In this document: in pieces, positions 35,097 to 43,657 of the stretch | Position numbering within the stretch: position 1 is the first letter of the stretch | How the letters are laid out: each line of letters starts with the position of its first letter | Assembly (NCBI GenBank): GCA_002698985.1 | Contig: PAAY01000004.1 | Span: 1 to 64,000, forward strand | DNA: 64,000 bases | From: Saprospirales bacterium | GTDB lineage: Bacteria; Bacteroidota; Bacteroidia; Chitinophagales; Saprospiraceae | Direction: 5' to 3' | Program-made: the position numbers and the translations under genes | Notes under the pieces: generated by a model | The model's database searches: none | What the model was told of the DNA's origin: nothing | What the model saw: only the letters and a program-made list of their open reading frames with translations

Positions 35097-35552
35097 ATGA
35101 AAGTCGAAACCAAGTGGGCTGTCATCATCTCCATCCTGGCGTTTTTGTTGTTCAACCTGGAGAAAGTTCTCGGACTCCACACGCCTGAGAATTACGAAAC
35201 CTGGACCCTGGTTGACATGACCCTTGGCATCGCCATTTTCGTGGTGGGCTATATTCTCATGCTTCGTGAAAAACGGGAGCAGGATTATGGCGGACTGATG
35301 ACCTGGAAACAGGGCTTCTGGGCCGGTGCCATCACCACCCTGCTGCTCATACCGCTGAGCACCCTGCTCGTGTATATTTTCATCGTTTACATCAGCCCGA
35401 CATTCCCTGTCGTTTTCGCAGAAAAAAACGGCATGTACGATTACAATGTGGACGCCACGGGCATGTTTCTGACAGGGCACGTGATTTCTACTATCCTGTT
35501 CGGGCTGATTGGATCGTTGATTTATCCCATCTTCCTTAAAAAGTCGAAATGA
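35097..35552 (+). CDS. DUF4199 membrane protein
   Basis: A 151-residue membrane protein with four hydrophobic segments: WAVIISILAFLLFNLEKVLG, MTLGIAIFVVGYILML, FWAGAITTLLLIPLSTLLVYIFIVYI, and a C-terminal helix FLTGHVISTILFGLIGSLIYPIF. The GLMTWKQGFWAGAITTLL motif is typical of DUF4199 proteins of Bacteroidota. Function is unknown. Its stop codon overlaps the start of the M28 gene (ATGA), indicating translational coupling. Confidence 0.85.
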   Translation: MKVETKWAVIISILAFLLFNLEKVLGLHTPENYETWTLVDMTLGIAIFVVGYILMLREKREQDYGGLMTWKQGFWAGAITTLLLIPLSTLLVYIFIVYISPTFPVVFAEKNGMYDYNVDATGMFLTGHVISTILFGLIGSLIYPIFLKKSK

Positions 35553-36559
35553 GTTGCAAGCACTTTAAAAATCTGTTTTTGCTTCTGGCAATACTGGCCC
35601 TGCAAGCCCCCATGGGCTGCAAATCCGACCACCCGCCCAGAACCGTTGAGGATGACCTGGAACCAGTGGTGGTGCCGCGCTTCGAGCGGGATTCCGCGTT
35701 CCAGTTTGTAGCTGCGCAAGTGGCCTTCGGGCCCCGTGTGCCCAACACCGAAGCCCACCTTCAGTGCAAAGACTGGCTGGTGGAAAAATTCAAATCCTAT
35801 GGGCTGGAGGTAATCGAGCAGCCGTTCAAGGCCAAGGCTTTTTACGGAGAACAGCTCAAGGGTTACAACATCATGGCGCAGTACCGTCCGGAGTTGTCAA
35901 AGCGCATCCTGCTGGCTGCCCATTGGGACAGCCGTTTTCACGCCGATTCCCCATTGAACGAAGAAAGAAGGGAAGAGCCCATCCTGGGTGCCGACGATGG
36001 CGGCAGTGGTGTGGCCGTCCTGTTGGAAATAGCCCGCCAGCTGCAAGCCCATCCCGCTGATATTGGCGTTGACCTGCTGCTCTTCGACGCCGAAGACCAG
36101 GGCAGCGATGACGACAGCAATCCGCAACCGGAAAGCTGGTGCCTCGGCTCCCAACACTGGTCCCGCAATATCGTTCCTCCGGGCTATCGCCCTAAATACG
36201 GCATCCTGCTGGACATGGTCGGCGCTGCCAACGCCAAATTCCCGAAAGAAGGTGTTTCTATGAACTATGCCCCCAAGGTGGTGAACAAGGTGTGGAAACT
36301 GGCCAAAGACCTCGGCTATGGAAACTACTTCGTGGAAACCAAATCCGGCCCCATCACCGACGACCACTACTTCGTCAATACCATCGCCAAAATCCCCATG
36401 ATCGACATCATCAACAAAAGCGCCGCCACCAGCACCGGCTTTGGTGCCCACTGGCACACCCACGATGATGACCTCGACATCATCAACCCCCGCACCCTGA
36501 AGGCCGTCGGTCAAACCATGCTGGAGGTCATTTACAGGGAAGCGGCGAATAGGTTCTGA
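35549..36559 (+). CDS. M28 family glutaminyl-cyclase-like enzyme
   Basis: A 336-residue exported metalloenzyme, probably a lipoprotein (signal ends APMGC). The M28 zinc ligands are visible: Asp149 or Asp150 (LGADDGGSGVAVLLE), Glu182 (LLLFDAEDQGSD) and His303 (AHWHTHDDDLD). A first His-Asp motif is AAHWDSRFHAD. Size and motifs fit the animal-type glutaminyl-peptide cyclotransferases found in Bacteroidota (for example in Porphyromonas), which convert N-terminal Gln of exported proteins to pyroglutamate. An aminopeptidase role is the alternative. The window encodes nine exported proteins predicted to begin with Gln, which favours the cyclase reading. Its start overlaps the stop of the DUF4199 gene. 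Confidence 0.85.
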   Translation: MSCKHFKNLFLLLAILALQAPMGCKSDHPPRTVEDDLEPVVVPRFERDSAFQFVAAQVAFGPRVPNTEAHLQCKDWLVEKFKSYGLEVIEQPFKAKAFYGEQLKGYNIMAQYRPELSKRILLAAHWDSRFHADSPLNEERREEPILGADDGGSGVAVLLEIARQLQAHPADIGVDLLLFDAEDQGSDDDSNPQPESWCLGSQHWSRNIVPPGYRPKYGILLDMVGAANAKFPKEGVSMNYAPKVVNKVWKLAKDLGYGNYFVETKSGPITDDHYFVNTIAKIPMIDIINKSAATSTGFGAHWHTHDDDLDIINPRTLKAVGQTMLEVIYREAANRF

Positions 36560-36577
36560 GTACTCCCTTGCTGTCCC

Positions 36578-37567
36578 TTTGTCATCCACCGCAGGTGGAT
36601 CTTCCAAAAGAACGGGCTGGTACATGGCCGCCCACAATGCCCTGTACGCCCCATTTGCAGATCCGCCTACCGGCGGATGACAAAGGAGGGAGTGCGTGCT
36701 GGCTCTATTCCTGCTGTTCAGTCAATGCTAGCCCTCTTTGTCATCCACCGCAGGTGGATCTTCCAAGAAAGCGGGCTGGTACATGGGCGCCCATAGTGCC
36801 CTGAGCGCCTCGGTTGCAGATTCCCCAGCGTCTGCTTGCTGGGCAGATTTGGAGGATGACAAAACCCACCCCCTCTTTGTCATCCGCCGCAGGTGGATCT
36901 TCCAAGAAAGCGGGCTGGTACATGGGCGCCCATAGTGCCCTGAACGCCCCAATTGCAGATCCCCCAGCGTCTGCTTGCTGGGCGGACTTGGAGGATGACA
37001 AAAGGGTGAGTGTGCCCTGGCTCTATTCCTGCTGTTCAGTCAATGCTAGCCCCCTTTGTCATCCGCCGTGAGGCGGATCTTCCAAATGAATGGACTGGTA
37101 GATGGGCGCCCATAGTGCCCTGAACGCCCCGGTTGCAGCTCCGCCTACCGGCGGATGACAAAAGGAGGAGGGGGCGTTTGCTTGATTCCTGCTTTTCAGT
37201 CAATGCTAGCCCTCTTTGTCATCCACCGCAGGTGGATCTTCCAAATGAACGGGCTGATACATGGGCGCCCATAGTGCCCTACACGCCCCAATTGCAGATC
37301 CCCCAGCGTCTGCCTGATGGGCAGGCTTGGAGGATGACAAAAACCCACCCCCCTTTGTCATCCACCGCAGGTGGATCTTCCAAGAAAGCGGGCTGGTACA
37401 TGGGCGCCCATAATGCCCTGAACGCCCCAGTTGCAGATCCGCCTACCGGCGGATGACAAAGGAGGGAGTGCGTGCTGGCTCTATTCCTGCTGTTCAGTCA
37501 TTGCTAACCCCCTTTGTCATCCACCACAGGTGGATCTTCCAAAAGAACGGGCTGGTACATGGGCGCC
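36578..37567. repeat. array A: six palindrome-bounded units plus a left half-unit
   Basis: Units at 36578-36684, 36737-36863, 36876-37002, 37055-37162, 37215-37341 and 37354-37460, and a left half at 37513-37567. Each runs from TTTGTCATCC to GGATGACAAA, so the ends are inverted. The left end folds as ATCCACC-GCA-GGTGGAT or ATCCGCC-GTGA-GGCGGAT. The right end is either ATCCGCC-TACC-GGCGGAT (short, ~107 bases) or a longer CCCAGC/GCTGGG hairpin (~127 bases). Most units are joined by a conserved spacer ending TCAGTCAATGCTAGCC. No protein is encoded. Confidence 0.85.
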
Positions 37568-37608
37568 AAAAAAACTCAGGCCACAACCAGTGGTTGCAGC
37601 CTGAGTTT
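37568..37608 (-). terminator. rho-independent terminator of the beta-helix gene
   Basis: On the minus strand AAACTCAGGC and GCCTGAGTTT form a perfect 10-bp stem whose loop contains a further AACCACTGGTT palindrome, followed by seven Ts. It directly abuts the broken repeat half-unit at 37567. Confidence 0.85.
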
Positions 37609-37632
37609 GCGAAGATCAATCTGTCGATTTTC

Positions 37633-40041
37633 TCAAAAAGTAACCAGCCTTTCCACAAGGGCCTCTTTGCCGTTGGTGAGCAGCAGTTGGTACACACCCG
37701 GGCGCAGGGGCAGGCTCAGGGCTTCGCTGTGCTTGCCGGCGGCTTTGTTCATTTCCTTCGTCAAAACGAGGGTGCCGGTGATGTCATAGATGCGGAGCTG
37801 CAATTCCCCCACCCAGTCGTTTTCCAGGCTCAGGCTAAAACGGCCACCCGGAGCCGGATTGGGCGACAGGCTGAGCATGCCGTTGTTTTCCAACAGGGTT
37901 TCACCGGCCTTCACCACGTTTTGGTTTTCGTAGGCACCCATGTCCACCTCGTTGATGCGGGGATTGCCCAAAAGGTCGAATTCGGGAGCACCATCGTCAA
38001 TGCCGGCATCGATGCCGGGGCTGTCGTCGGCGAGCTGGTAGTTGAAGTCGCCGGGATCGGCAAAGTCCGGCTCCATGCCATTGAGGTCGGAGCTGTGGTT
38101 TAAGATGTCGGTCATGCTGTCATCGTCAGACATGTTTCCGCCGTTGGAAACGGCAACCGGCGTACCTGCCTCTATGACGTAGTTGAGGGCTCCGCCCTGC
38201 CTGAAAATGTTGTTCTGCAGGGTCATTGTCGAAGAAGCTACCAAATCACTGGTCCAGTTGGCGATACCACCGGCCAGCAGGCCAAAGTTGTCCGCCAGAG
38301 TATTGTTCATTAGCAAGACCTCCACGTGGTTGGAGTCGCTGGCGTTGTTGGAAATGGCGCCGCCTGTACCGGTGCCGTCCGCCACGTTGTTGAAGAAAAG
38401 GCAACTGACGATGTTGGCATCCACGTCAATCATGTTCAGCGCCCCACCCTGGGTCATGGCGAAATTGAAACCAAAGATGGAATTGCTTGCCTCGAAACTG
38501 CTCTCCGGAACTCCGTTCTCAGCCACATGAACGGCCGCTCCAAAATTGGCCTCATTGGCCCAGAACTCACAGGCATCGATGCTGACAAAGCTGGAACTGC
38601 TGTTGCTGCCCGAAAAAATGGCGCCGCCGTTGCCGGATGCCTTGTTGGTGCTGAAAGTAGAATTAGTGACCACCAGGGTGGTGGAGTCATTCTGCAATGA
38701 AAGTGCCCCGCCGGAGCTGTTCTGCGACTCGTTGCCGTCGAAAGTGCAGTTGTCCACCATTACGTGCGCACCAAAGCCGATGTTGGAGGCACCGCCCAGG
38801 TTGGTTGCAGAATTTTCGAGGTACGTGCAGTTGGTGATGGTGTAATTGCCCGTCCCATAGCAGGTATGTGCACCGCCCCAGCCTCCTGAACTTCCGTTTT
38901 TGAAGGTGCAGTTGCGGTACACCACGTTGTCGCCGTTGGTGTCGTTCCGGATGTGGCCACCAGAGCCGGTGGAGGAGCTGTTTTCGAAATAACAATCCTC
39001 CAGGGTATAGCTGCCCTGGAAATTGCGGAAGGCACCGCCCACGCCGCCGGTGTTGTTGTTGTCAATGAACTCGCAGTTTTTAACGAAGAAGTTTTCCGAG
39101 CTGACGAATTGCAGTTGGTTGGCGTCGTAATAAACCGCACCGGAGTTCACCGCCACGTTGTTGGTAAAAGAGGAATTACTGAGGGTGAGGCCAACCGAAT
39201 TGAAATTGTAAAAAGCCCCGCCCGCACCAGTTGTGTTCACATTGCCGGAGAAGGAGCAGCTGTCCACCAGCACATCGAAACAGAAATAGGCGTAGCAGGC
39301 TCCCCGGGTGGTCTGGTTGCCGGCGAACTCACAGCGCTTCACCACCGTTTCCGAGTTATTGTCCATGTAGATGCCGGCGCTTTGCGAGCTGCCGGAATTC
39401 TGCGTGAAAGAGCAGTCCGCAATTTCAGACCCAGAGCATTTGTTGCTCAGGTAAATGCAGCCTCCCGTGCGGGCAAAGTTGCCGGTGAAACTGCATTGGC
39501 GAACATTCACCTGGTGCTGTGCATGGATGGCCCCGCCCTGCCAGAAGTAACCCGGCTGGGTATTGTCGGTGCCGGTATGCCCGCCTTTGAACAGGAAGCC
39601 ATCGATGGTTACGGCACCGTTCAGCAAGCTGTCCACATACATGATGTGGATGGTGTTGTCGAAGCGGTTGGTACTGAAATCGTTGGGGATGTCGTCGCCG
39701 TTGATGTCACCGTTGAGGGTGGTGACGTTTGCGGCTGGGTCCCGCTCGTCCAGGCTGCTTTCCGTTCCGGAAAACCCGCCGTAAATGGCAATGGCCTTTT
39801 TCACCCTGAACACCGAGGTGGGCATGGGATTGCTGCCACCGGGGGTGTAGCTGCCGCCGGCCACCCAGATCTGGTCGCCGTCACTGGCATTGTTGAGGGC
39901 GTCATTGAGGTCGGTGTAGGCATCCGCCCAGGAACTGCCGTTGTTGGCGCCGCTGGCGTCGTGTTTCACAAATACCTGCGCAGTGGCAGTCTGCTGAAAG
40001 AAGAAAATTGAGCTGATGAGTAAGACGTAAAGGTGCTTCAT
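37633..40041 (-). CDS. right-handed beta-helix surface protein with T9SS type A domain
   Basis: An 802-residue secreted protein. The signal peptide (MKHLYVLLISSIFFF...TATA) cleaves before QVFVKH. The opening DASGANNGSSWADAYTDLN and ALNNASDGDQIWVAGGSYTPG are typical of choice-of-anchor Q/PMP-type parallel beta-helix proteins. Many irregular repeats rich in Asn and Cys follow (FTGNFART, FAGNQTT, FSGNVNT, FDGNESQNSSGGAL). A T9SS type A sorting domain ends the protein (LSLSPNPAPGGRFSLSLEN, GVYQLLLTNGKEALVERLV). It is probably a surface adhesin; no polysaccharide-lyase motif is seen. The ATG at 40041 starts the signal peptide. The gene is isolated between two halves of one repeat unit. Confidence 0.88.
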   Translation of the reverse strand: MKHLYVLLISSIFFFQQTATAQVFVKHDASGANNGSSWADAYTDLNDALNNASDGDQIWVAGGSYTPGGSNPMPTSVFRVKKAIAIYGGFSGTESSLDERDPAANVTTLNGDINGDDIPNDFSTNRFDNTIHIMYVDSLLNGAVTIDGFLFKGGHTGTDNTQPGYFWQGGAIHAQHQVNVRQCSFTGNFARTGGCIYLSNKCSGSEIADCSFTQNSGSSQSAGIYMDNNSETVVKRCEFAGNQTTRGACYAYFCFDVLVDSCSFSGNVNTTGAGGAFYNFNSVGLTLSNSSFTNNVAVNSGAVYYDANQLQFVSSENFFVKNCEFIDNNNTGGVGGAFRNFQGSYTLEDCYFENSSSTGSGGHIRNDTNGDNVVYRNCTFKNGSSGGWGGAHTCYGTGNYTITNCTYLENSATNLGGASNIGFGAHVMVDNCTFDGNESQNSSGGALSLQNDSTTLVVTNSTFSTNKASGNGGAIFSGSNSSSSFVSIDACEFWANEANFGAAVHVAENGVPESSFEASNSIFGFNFAMTQGGALNMIDVDANIVSCLFFNNVADGTGTGGAISNNASDSNHVEVLLMNNTLADNFGLLAGGIANWTSDLVASSTMTLQNNIFRQGGALNYVIEAGTPVAVSNGGNMSDDDSMTDILNHSSDLNGMEPDFADPGDFNYQLADDSPGIDAGIDDGAPEFDLLGNPRINEVDMGAYENQNVVKAGETLLENNGMLSLSPNPAPGGRFSLSLENDWVGELQLRIYDITGTLVLTKEMNKAAGKHSEALSLPLRPGVYQLLLTNGKEALVERLVTF

Positions 40042-40187
40042 AAATGTGTTTTTGTTGTGGAACTGATCCCGACATTCGTCGGGAGAGGATTTGAGGATGT
40101 GAGTTACCGAGATCAGGTTGCAACCTGAACCGAAAGGTAATTTCAAATTGGGAATAGTTGCAATTTGAGCTGGGAAATGTCAGCAGT

Positions 40188-40716
40188 GTTGCAGATCCCC
40201 CTGCGCCTGCCTGATGGGCAGACTTGGAGGATGACAAAGGAGGGAATGGGTGCTTGCTCTATTCCTGTTTTCCGGTCAATGCTAGCCCCCTTTGTCATCC
40301 ACCGCAGGTGGATCCTCCGAATAAACGGGCTGGTAGATGGGCGCCCATAAAGCCCTGCACGCCTCGGTTGCAGATCCGCCTACCGGCGGATGACAAAAGA
40401 GGGAGTGGGTGTTTGCTTTCTTCCTGCTTTTCAGTCAATGCTAGCCCCCTTTGTCATCCGCCGTGAGGCGGATCTTCCAAATAAACGGGCTGGTAGATGG
40501 GCGCCTATAAAGCCCTGAGCGCCTCGGTTGCAGATCCGCCTACCGGCGGATGACAAAAAGGGGAGTGCGTGCTGGCTCTATTCCTGCTGTTCAGTCAATG
40601 CTAGCCCTCTTTGTCATCCACCGCAGGTGGATCCTCCGAATGAACGGGCTGGTAGATGGGCGCCTATAGTGCTCTGTACGCCCCGGTTGCAGATCCGCCT
40701 ACCGGCGGATGACAAA
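40188..40716. repeat. array B: right half-unit plus three palindrome-bounded units
   Basis: A right half-unit at 40188-40238 begins GTTGCAGATC and ends GGATGACAAA. It is followed by the usual spacer and full units at 40291-40397, 40450-40557 and 40610-40716. Sequence and orientation match array A. The rest of this 890-base gap up to the S1 terminator (40717-40842) shows no gene. Confidence 0.85.
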
Positions 40717-40842
40717 AGGGGCTAGGTGCTGGCAGAGCATGGGTGTAATTCTGTTCATTAGCAATTCCCTGCTCGATACTGACACCGCTCCATGATGGTC
40801 AACACTGTGGTCTTTGTGGCTCTGTGTGAGGCAAGGTCCAAA

Positions 40843-40878
40843 CAAAAAACACCCGGCCGGAAAAACTCCGACCGGGTG
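40843..40878 (-). terminator. rho-independent terminator of rpsA
   Basis: Read on the minus strand, CACCCGG(T)CGG pairs with CCG(G)CCGGGTG around AGTTTTT, followed by TTTTTTGTTT. It begins about 52 bases after the S1 stop. Confidence 0.85.
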
Positions 40879-40930
40879 CAGTACTTAAAGGCTTTTTGCC
40901 GGTGTTTACCGGCTTGGGCCCGGTGAAAAA

Positions 40931-43210
40931 TTATTCACCTTTATCATCGGCTTTGTCTTCAGCTTCAGTGGCATCGGTATTTTCAGCCTTGGCCTCATCA
41001 GCTTTGTCTTCAGCCTTTTCTTCAGCGGCAGGTTCCTCGGCTTTTTTGGCAGCTTTCTTTTTGCCTTTAGCCTTGGGCTTCTCCTCTTCGGCGGGAGCTT
41101 CCTGCTCTTGCAGCTGTTCTTTGATCTGGCTCAGCGCATCGAGGTCGCCGAGGGTGCTGCGCTCCACAGTAGCCTGTGTTTTGCGAACGGCCTGGCGGGT
41201 TTCCTTGACCTCTTTCTGCTTCTCTTCCTTCACCTGCTCATCGGCCTCGCGGCGGATGTCGTCGAGGTAGCGGGTGTGAGAAACGAGGAGGCGCTTGTCG
41301 TCGCGGTTGAATTCGATCACCTTGAAGATCAGGGTGTCTTCAACCTGTGCCATGGAGCCGTCTTCTTTCTTCAGGTGCTTGGCCGGGGCAAAGGCCTCCA
41401 GGCCGTGCGGCAGCTGAACGATGGCACCACGGTCGTCGCGGCGAACAATGGTTCCTTCGTGGTATGAGCCAACCGGGAATACGGTTTCGAAAGTATCCCA
41501 TGGATTCTCCTCGGTCTGCTTGTGGCCGAGGGAGATCTTGCGGTTTTCCTTGTCGATTTCCAGAACGATGGCGTCGATCTCTTCGCCCACTTTGGTGAAC
41601 TCAGAGGGGTGTGAGTAACGCTTGGTCCAGGAGAGGTCGGAGATGTGGATCATGCCACCGATGCCTTCTTCCAGCTCCACAAACACGCCGTACTGGGTGA
41701 GGTTTTTCACTTTCACGGTGTGGCGGCTGCCAACCGGGAAGCGCTCCTCGATGGTGTCCCATGGGTCTGGCGTCAGTTGCTTGATGCTGAGTGACATCTT
41801 GCGGTCTTCACGGTCGATGGAAACCACTTTGGCGTCCAGTTCCTGACCAACGGTGAAGTAGTCTTTGGCGTTGATCTGCTGGTTGCTCCATGATACCTCA
41901 GAAATGTGGATGAGGCCTTCTACACCTGGCATCACTTCCAGGAATGCACCGTAGTCTTCCACGTTGACCACACGTCCTTTCACCACATCGCCCTCTTTGA
42001 TGTTCTTGGCAGCTTCGTCCCATGGGTGGGGTTGCAGCTGTTTCAAACCGAGAGAGATGCGCTTCTTGTTCTCGTCGAAATCGAGTACAACGACGTTGAT
42101 CTTCTGGTTGAGCTGGAGCACTTCGCTCGGGTGGTTGATGCGTCCCCAGGAGATGTCGGTGATGTACAGCAGGCCGTCCACGCCACCAAGGTCGAGGAAG
42201 GCACCGAAATCGGTGATGTTCTTGACGAGGCCTTCCAGCACCTGGCCTTTTTCGAGGCTGGCGATGATGGCTTCACGCTGCTCGGCAAGGTCGCTCTCGA
42301 TGAGGGCCTTGTGAGAAACCACAGCGTTTTTGATCTGCTCGTTGATCTTGACCACTTTGAACTCCATGGTCTTGCCAACGAACTGATCGTAGTCGATGAT
42401 GGGTTTGATATCGATTTGAGAGCCGGGAAGGAAGGTCTCCAGTCCACCGCAATCCACGATAAGACCGCCTTTGGTCTTGTGGATGATGGTACCTTTGATA
42501 ACTGTTCCGTTCTCGTAGGAGTCTCTGATGGCCTCCCATGCACGCAGGAGCTTGGCTTTGCGGCGTGAGAGCACGAGCTGGCCCCTTTCGTCTTCCTGCT
42601 TCTCGACGTACACCTCCACTTCGTCGCCCACTTTCAGGTCGGGCATGTCTTTGAAGTCGCCCAGTGAAACGAGTCCGTCGGATTTGAAATTGACATCGAG
42701 GAGTACATCGCCGTCGTTGATGGCGGTTACACGGCCTTTGACGATTTCATTTTCCTTGAGGGCCGTGAGCGTATCGTCGTACTGCTTCAGCAGTTCTTCG
42801 CGCTCTTTTTCTGAATAGGTAATGCCGTATTTGTCAGAAACCTCCCAGTCAAAGTCATCAAAGTTGGTGTCTTGCTGAACGAGTTCTTCGAGGCTGACAT
42901 CTTCACGCTCGATCTCTTCTTCCTCTCTTGCAGGAGCATCGTCGTCATCGTCGTCGCTTCCTGTTTCTTCTTCCTCCTCCTCTTCAGCCTCTTCTGCTTC
43001 GGCAACTTCTTCTTCAGCCTCGGCAGTGGGTTCTTCAGGAGTATCTTCAGAAGTTTCTTCTTTGGTTTCCTCAGAAGCTTCCTCCTTTGTTTCTTCAGGA
43101 GTTTCCTCCTTAGTTTCCTCAACCTTTTCGGTTGATTCTTCGGTTGCTGAAGTTTCTGCAGTCTCTTCTGCAGTTTCTTCTACGTTTTCGGTATTCTTTT
43201 CTTCCAGCAT
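40931..43210 (-). CDS. rpsA: 30S ribosomal protein S1
   Basis: Ribosomal protein S1, 759 residues, longer than the roughly 560-residue Escherichia coli protein. Six S1 (OB-fold) domains span about residues 155-655, with repeated KNITDFGAFLDLGGVDGLL, NVEDYGAFLEVMPGVEGLIH and NLTQYGVFVELEEGIGGMIH segments. An acidic Glu/Thr-rich extension of about 150 residues precedes them, ending in a TGSDDDDDD run. A Lys/Ala/Glu-rich tail follows (PKAKGKKKAAKKAEE). It binds mRNA on the small subunit, which matters in Bacteroidota, where most genes lack Shine-Dalgarno sites. It is monocistronic, with its own -7 box (43329) and terminator (40843-40878). Confidence 0.96.
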   Translation of the reverse strand: MLEEKNTENVEETAEETAETSATEESTEKVEETKEETPEETKEEASEETKEETSEDTPEEPTAEAEEEVAEAEEAEEEEEEETGSDDDDDDAPAREEEEIEREDVSLEELVQQDTNFDDFDWEVSDKYGITYSEKEREELLKQYDDTLTALKENEIVKGRVTAINDGDVLLDVNFKSDGLVSLGDFKDMPDLKVGDEVEVYVEKQEDERGQLVLSRRKAKLLRAWEAIRDSYENGTVIKGTIIHKTKGGLIVDCGGLETFLPGSQIDIKPIIDYDQFVGKTMEFKVVKINEQIKNAVVSHKALIESDLAEQREAIIASLEKGQVLEGLVKNITDFGAFLDLGGVDGLLYITDISWGRINHPSEVLQLNQKINVVVLDFDENKKRISLGLKQLQPHPWDEAAKNIKEGDVVKGRVVNVEDYGAFLEVMPGVEGLIHISEVSWSNQQINAKDYFTVGQELDAKVVSIDREDRKMSLSIKQLTPDPWDTIEERFPVGSRHTVKVKNLTQYGVFVELEEGIGGMIHISDLSWTKRYSHPSEFTKVGEEIDAIVLEIDKENRKISLGHKQTEENPWDTFETVFPVGSYHEGTIVRRDDRGAIVQLPHGLEAFAPAKHLKKEDGSMAQVEDTLIFKVIEFNRDDKRLLVSHTRYLDDIRREADEQVKEEKQKEVKETRQAVRKTQATVERSTLGDLDALSQIKEQLQEQEAPAEEEKPKAKGKKKAAKKAEEPAAEEKAEDKADEAKAENTDATEAEDKADDKGE

Positions 43211-43328
43211 TGACAGAATGCTTTTAAAGGTTAACGTTAAGGCGTAAACTGTTTGAAATCAACGGAAAACGCCAGGTTTACACTCCCTTTCACCTTCGGC
43301 AAAAAATCACCATCCGGCAAAAGCGGCG

Positions 43329-43336
43329 CAAAAGTA
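43329..43336 (-). promoter_or_regulatory. putative -7 box of rpsA
   Basis: TACTTTTG on the minus strand matches TAnnTTTG, 119 bases upstream of the S1 ATG. This leaves a long leader that could serve S1 autoregulation, but no structure was confirmed. Confidence 0.42.
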
Positions 43337-43453
43337 GCATAAATCGGGAGTTTTCCACATCGAAAAGCCCTGAAAATAAAATGTTTGTGAGGGGTTGCGC
43401 TAGGTCTCCTCTTGGCCGCATGAGCCATCCCGGATTTTATCGAATATTTTGTG

Positions 43454-43511
43454 TCTGCGTGCCGTAGGTATGCAATGAGAATCCCCGGTAGCGTACCTAC
43501 GGCACGCAAAG
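43454..43511. other. 20-bp GTGCCGTAGGTA inverted repeat
   Basis: TCTGCGTGCCGTAGGTATGC and the complement of GCGTACCTACGGCACGCAAAGA pair over about 20 bases with few mismatches around a loop of about 15 bases. There is no T-run. It looks like a mobile or regulatory palindromic element rather than a terminator. Confidence 0.55.
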
Positions 43512-43657
43512 ACCGAAATTTGTTTGTTAGCTACTCAAGATTTCAACCCGATTCCAGGCCTCCCTGAAATAAGCCCATATTCCACTTAGCCCTTGTTTTT
43601 TTCGTGAAACAGGGGTTCTTGCAGTGCGCTCAGTTCCTCTCCCAACGGATGTCGGGA

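Larger units (their letters stand above)
43211..43657. other. 447-base intergenic region with rpsA leader and a hairpin
   Basis: It contains the rpsA promoter region, with a leader of about 110 bases, a strong inverted repeat (43454-43511), and no convincing gene. A 90-residue minus frame (43237-43509) overlaps the promoter and hairpin and is rejected. Confidence 0.5.

Noticed and set aside
36568-37456. Short frames on both strands inside array A
   Set aside because: The translations repeat with the DNA units and start or stop at arbitrary points. They shift between frames, so they are by-products of the repeats.
40042-40146. N-terminal extension of the beta-helix protein
   Set aside because: The extension lacks features, while the ATG at 40041 opens directly into a clear signal peptide.
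36578-40716. CRISPR array
   Set aside because: The units are over 100 bases with near-constant spacers of about 52 bases rather than short repeats with unique spacers, and no cas gene is present.
43237-43509. 90-residue minus frame upstream of rpsA
   Set aside because: It runs through the rpsA promoter box and the long inverted repeat and shows no motif.
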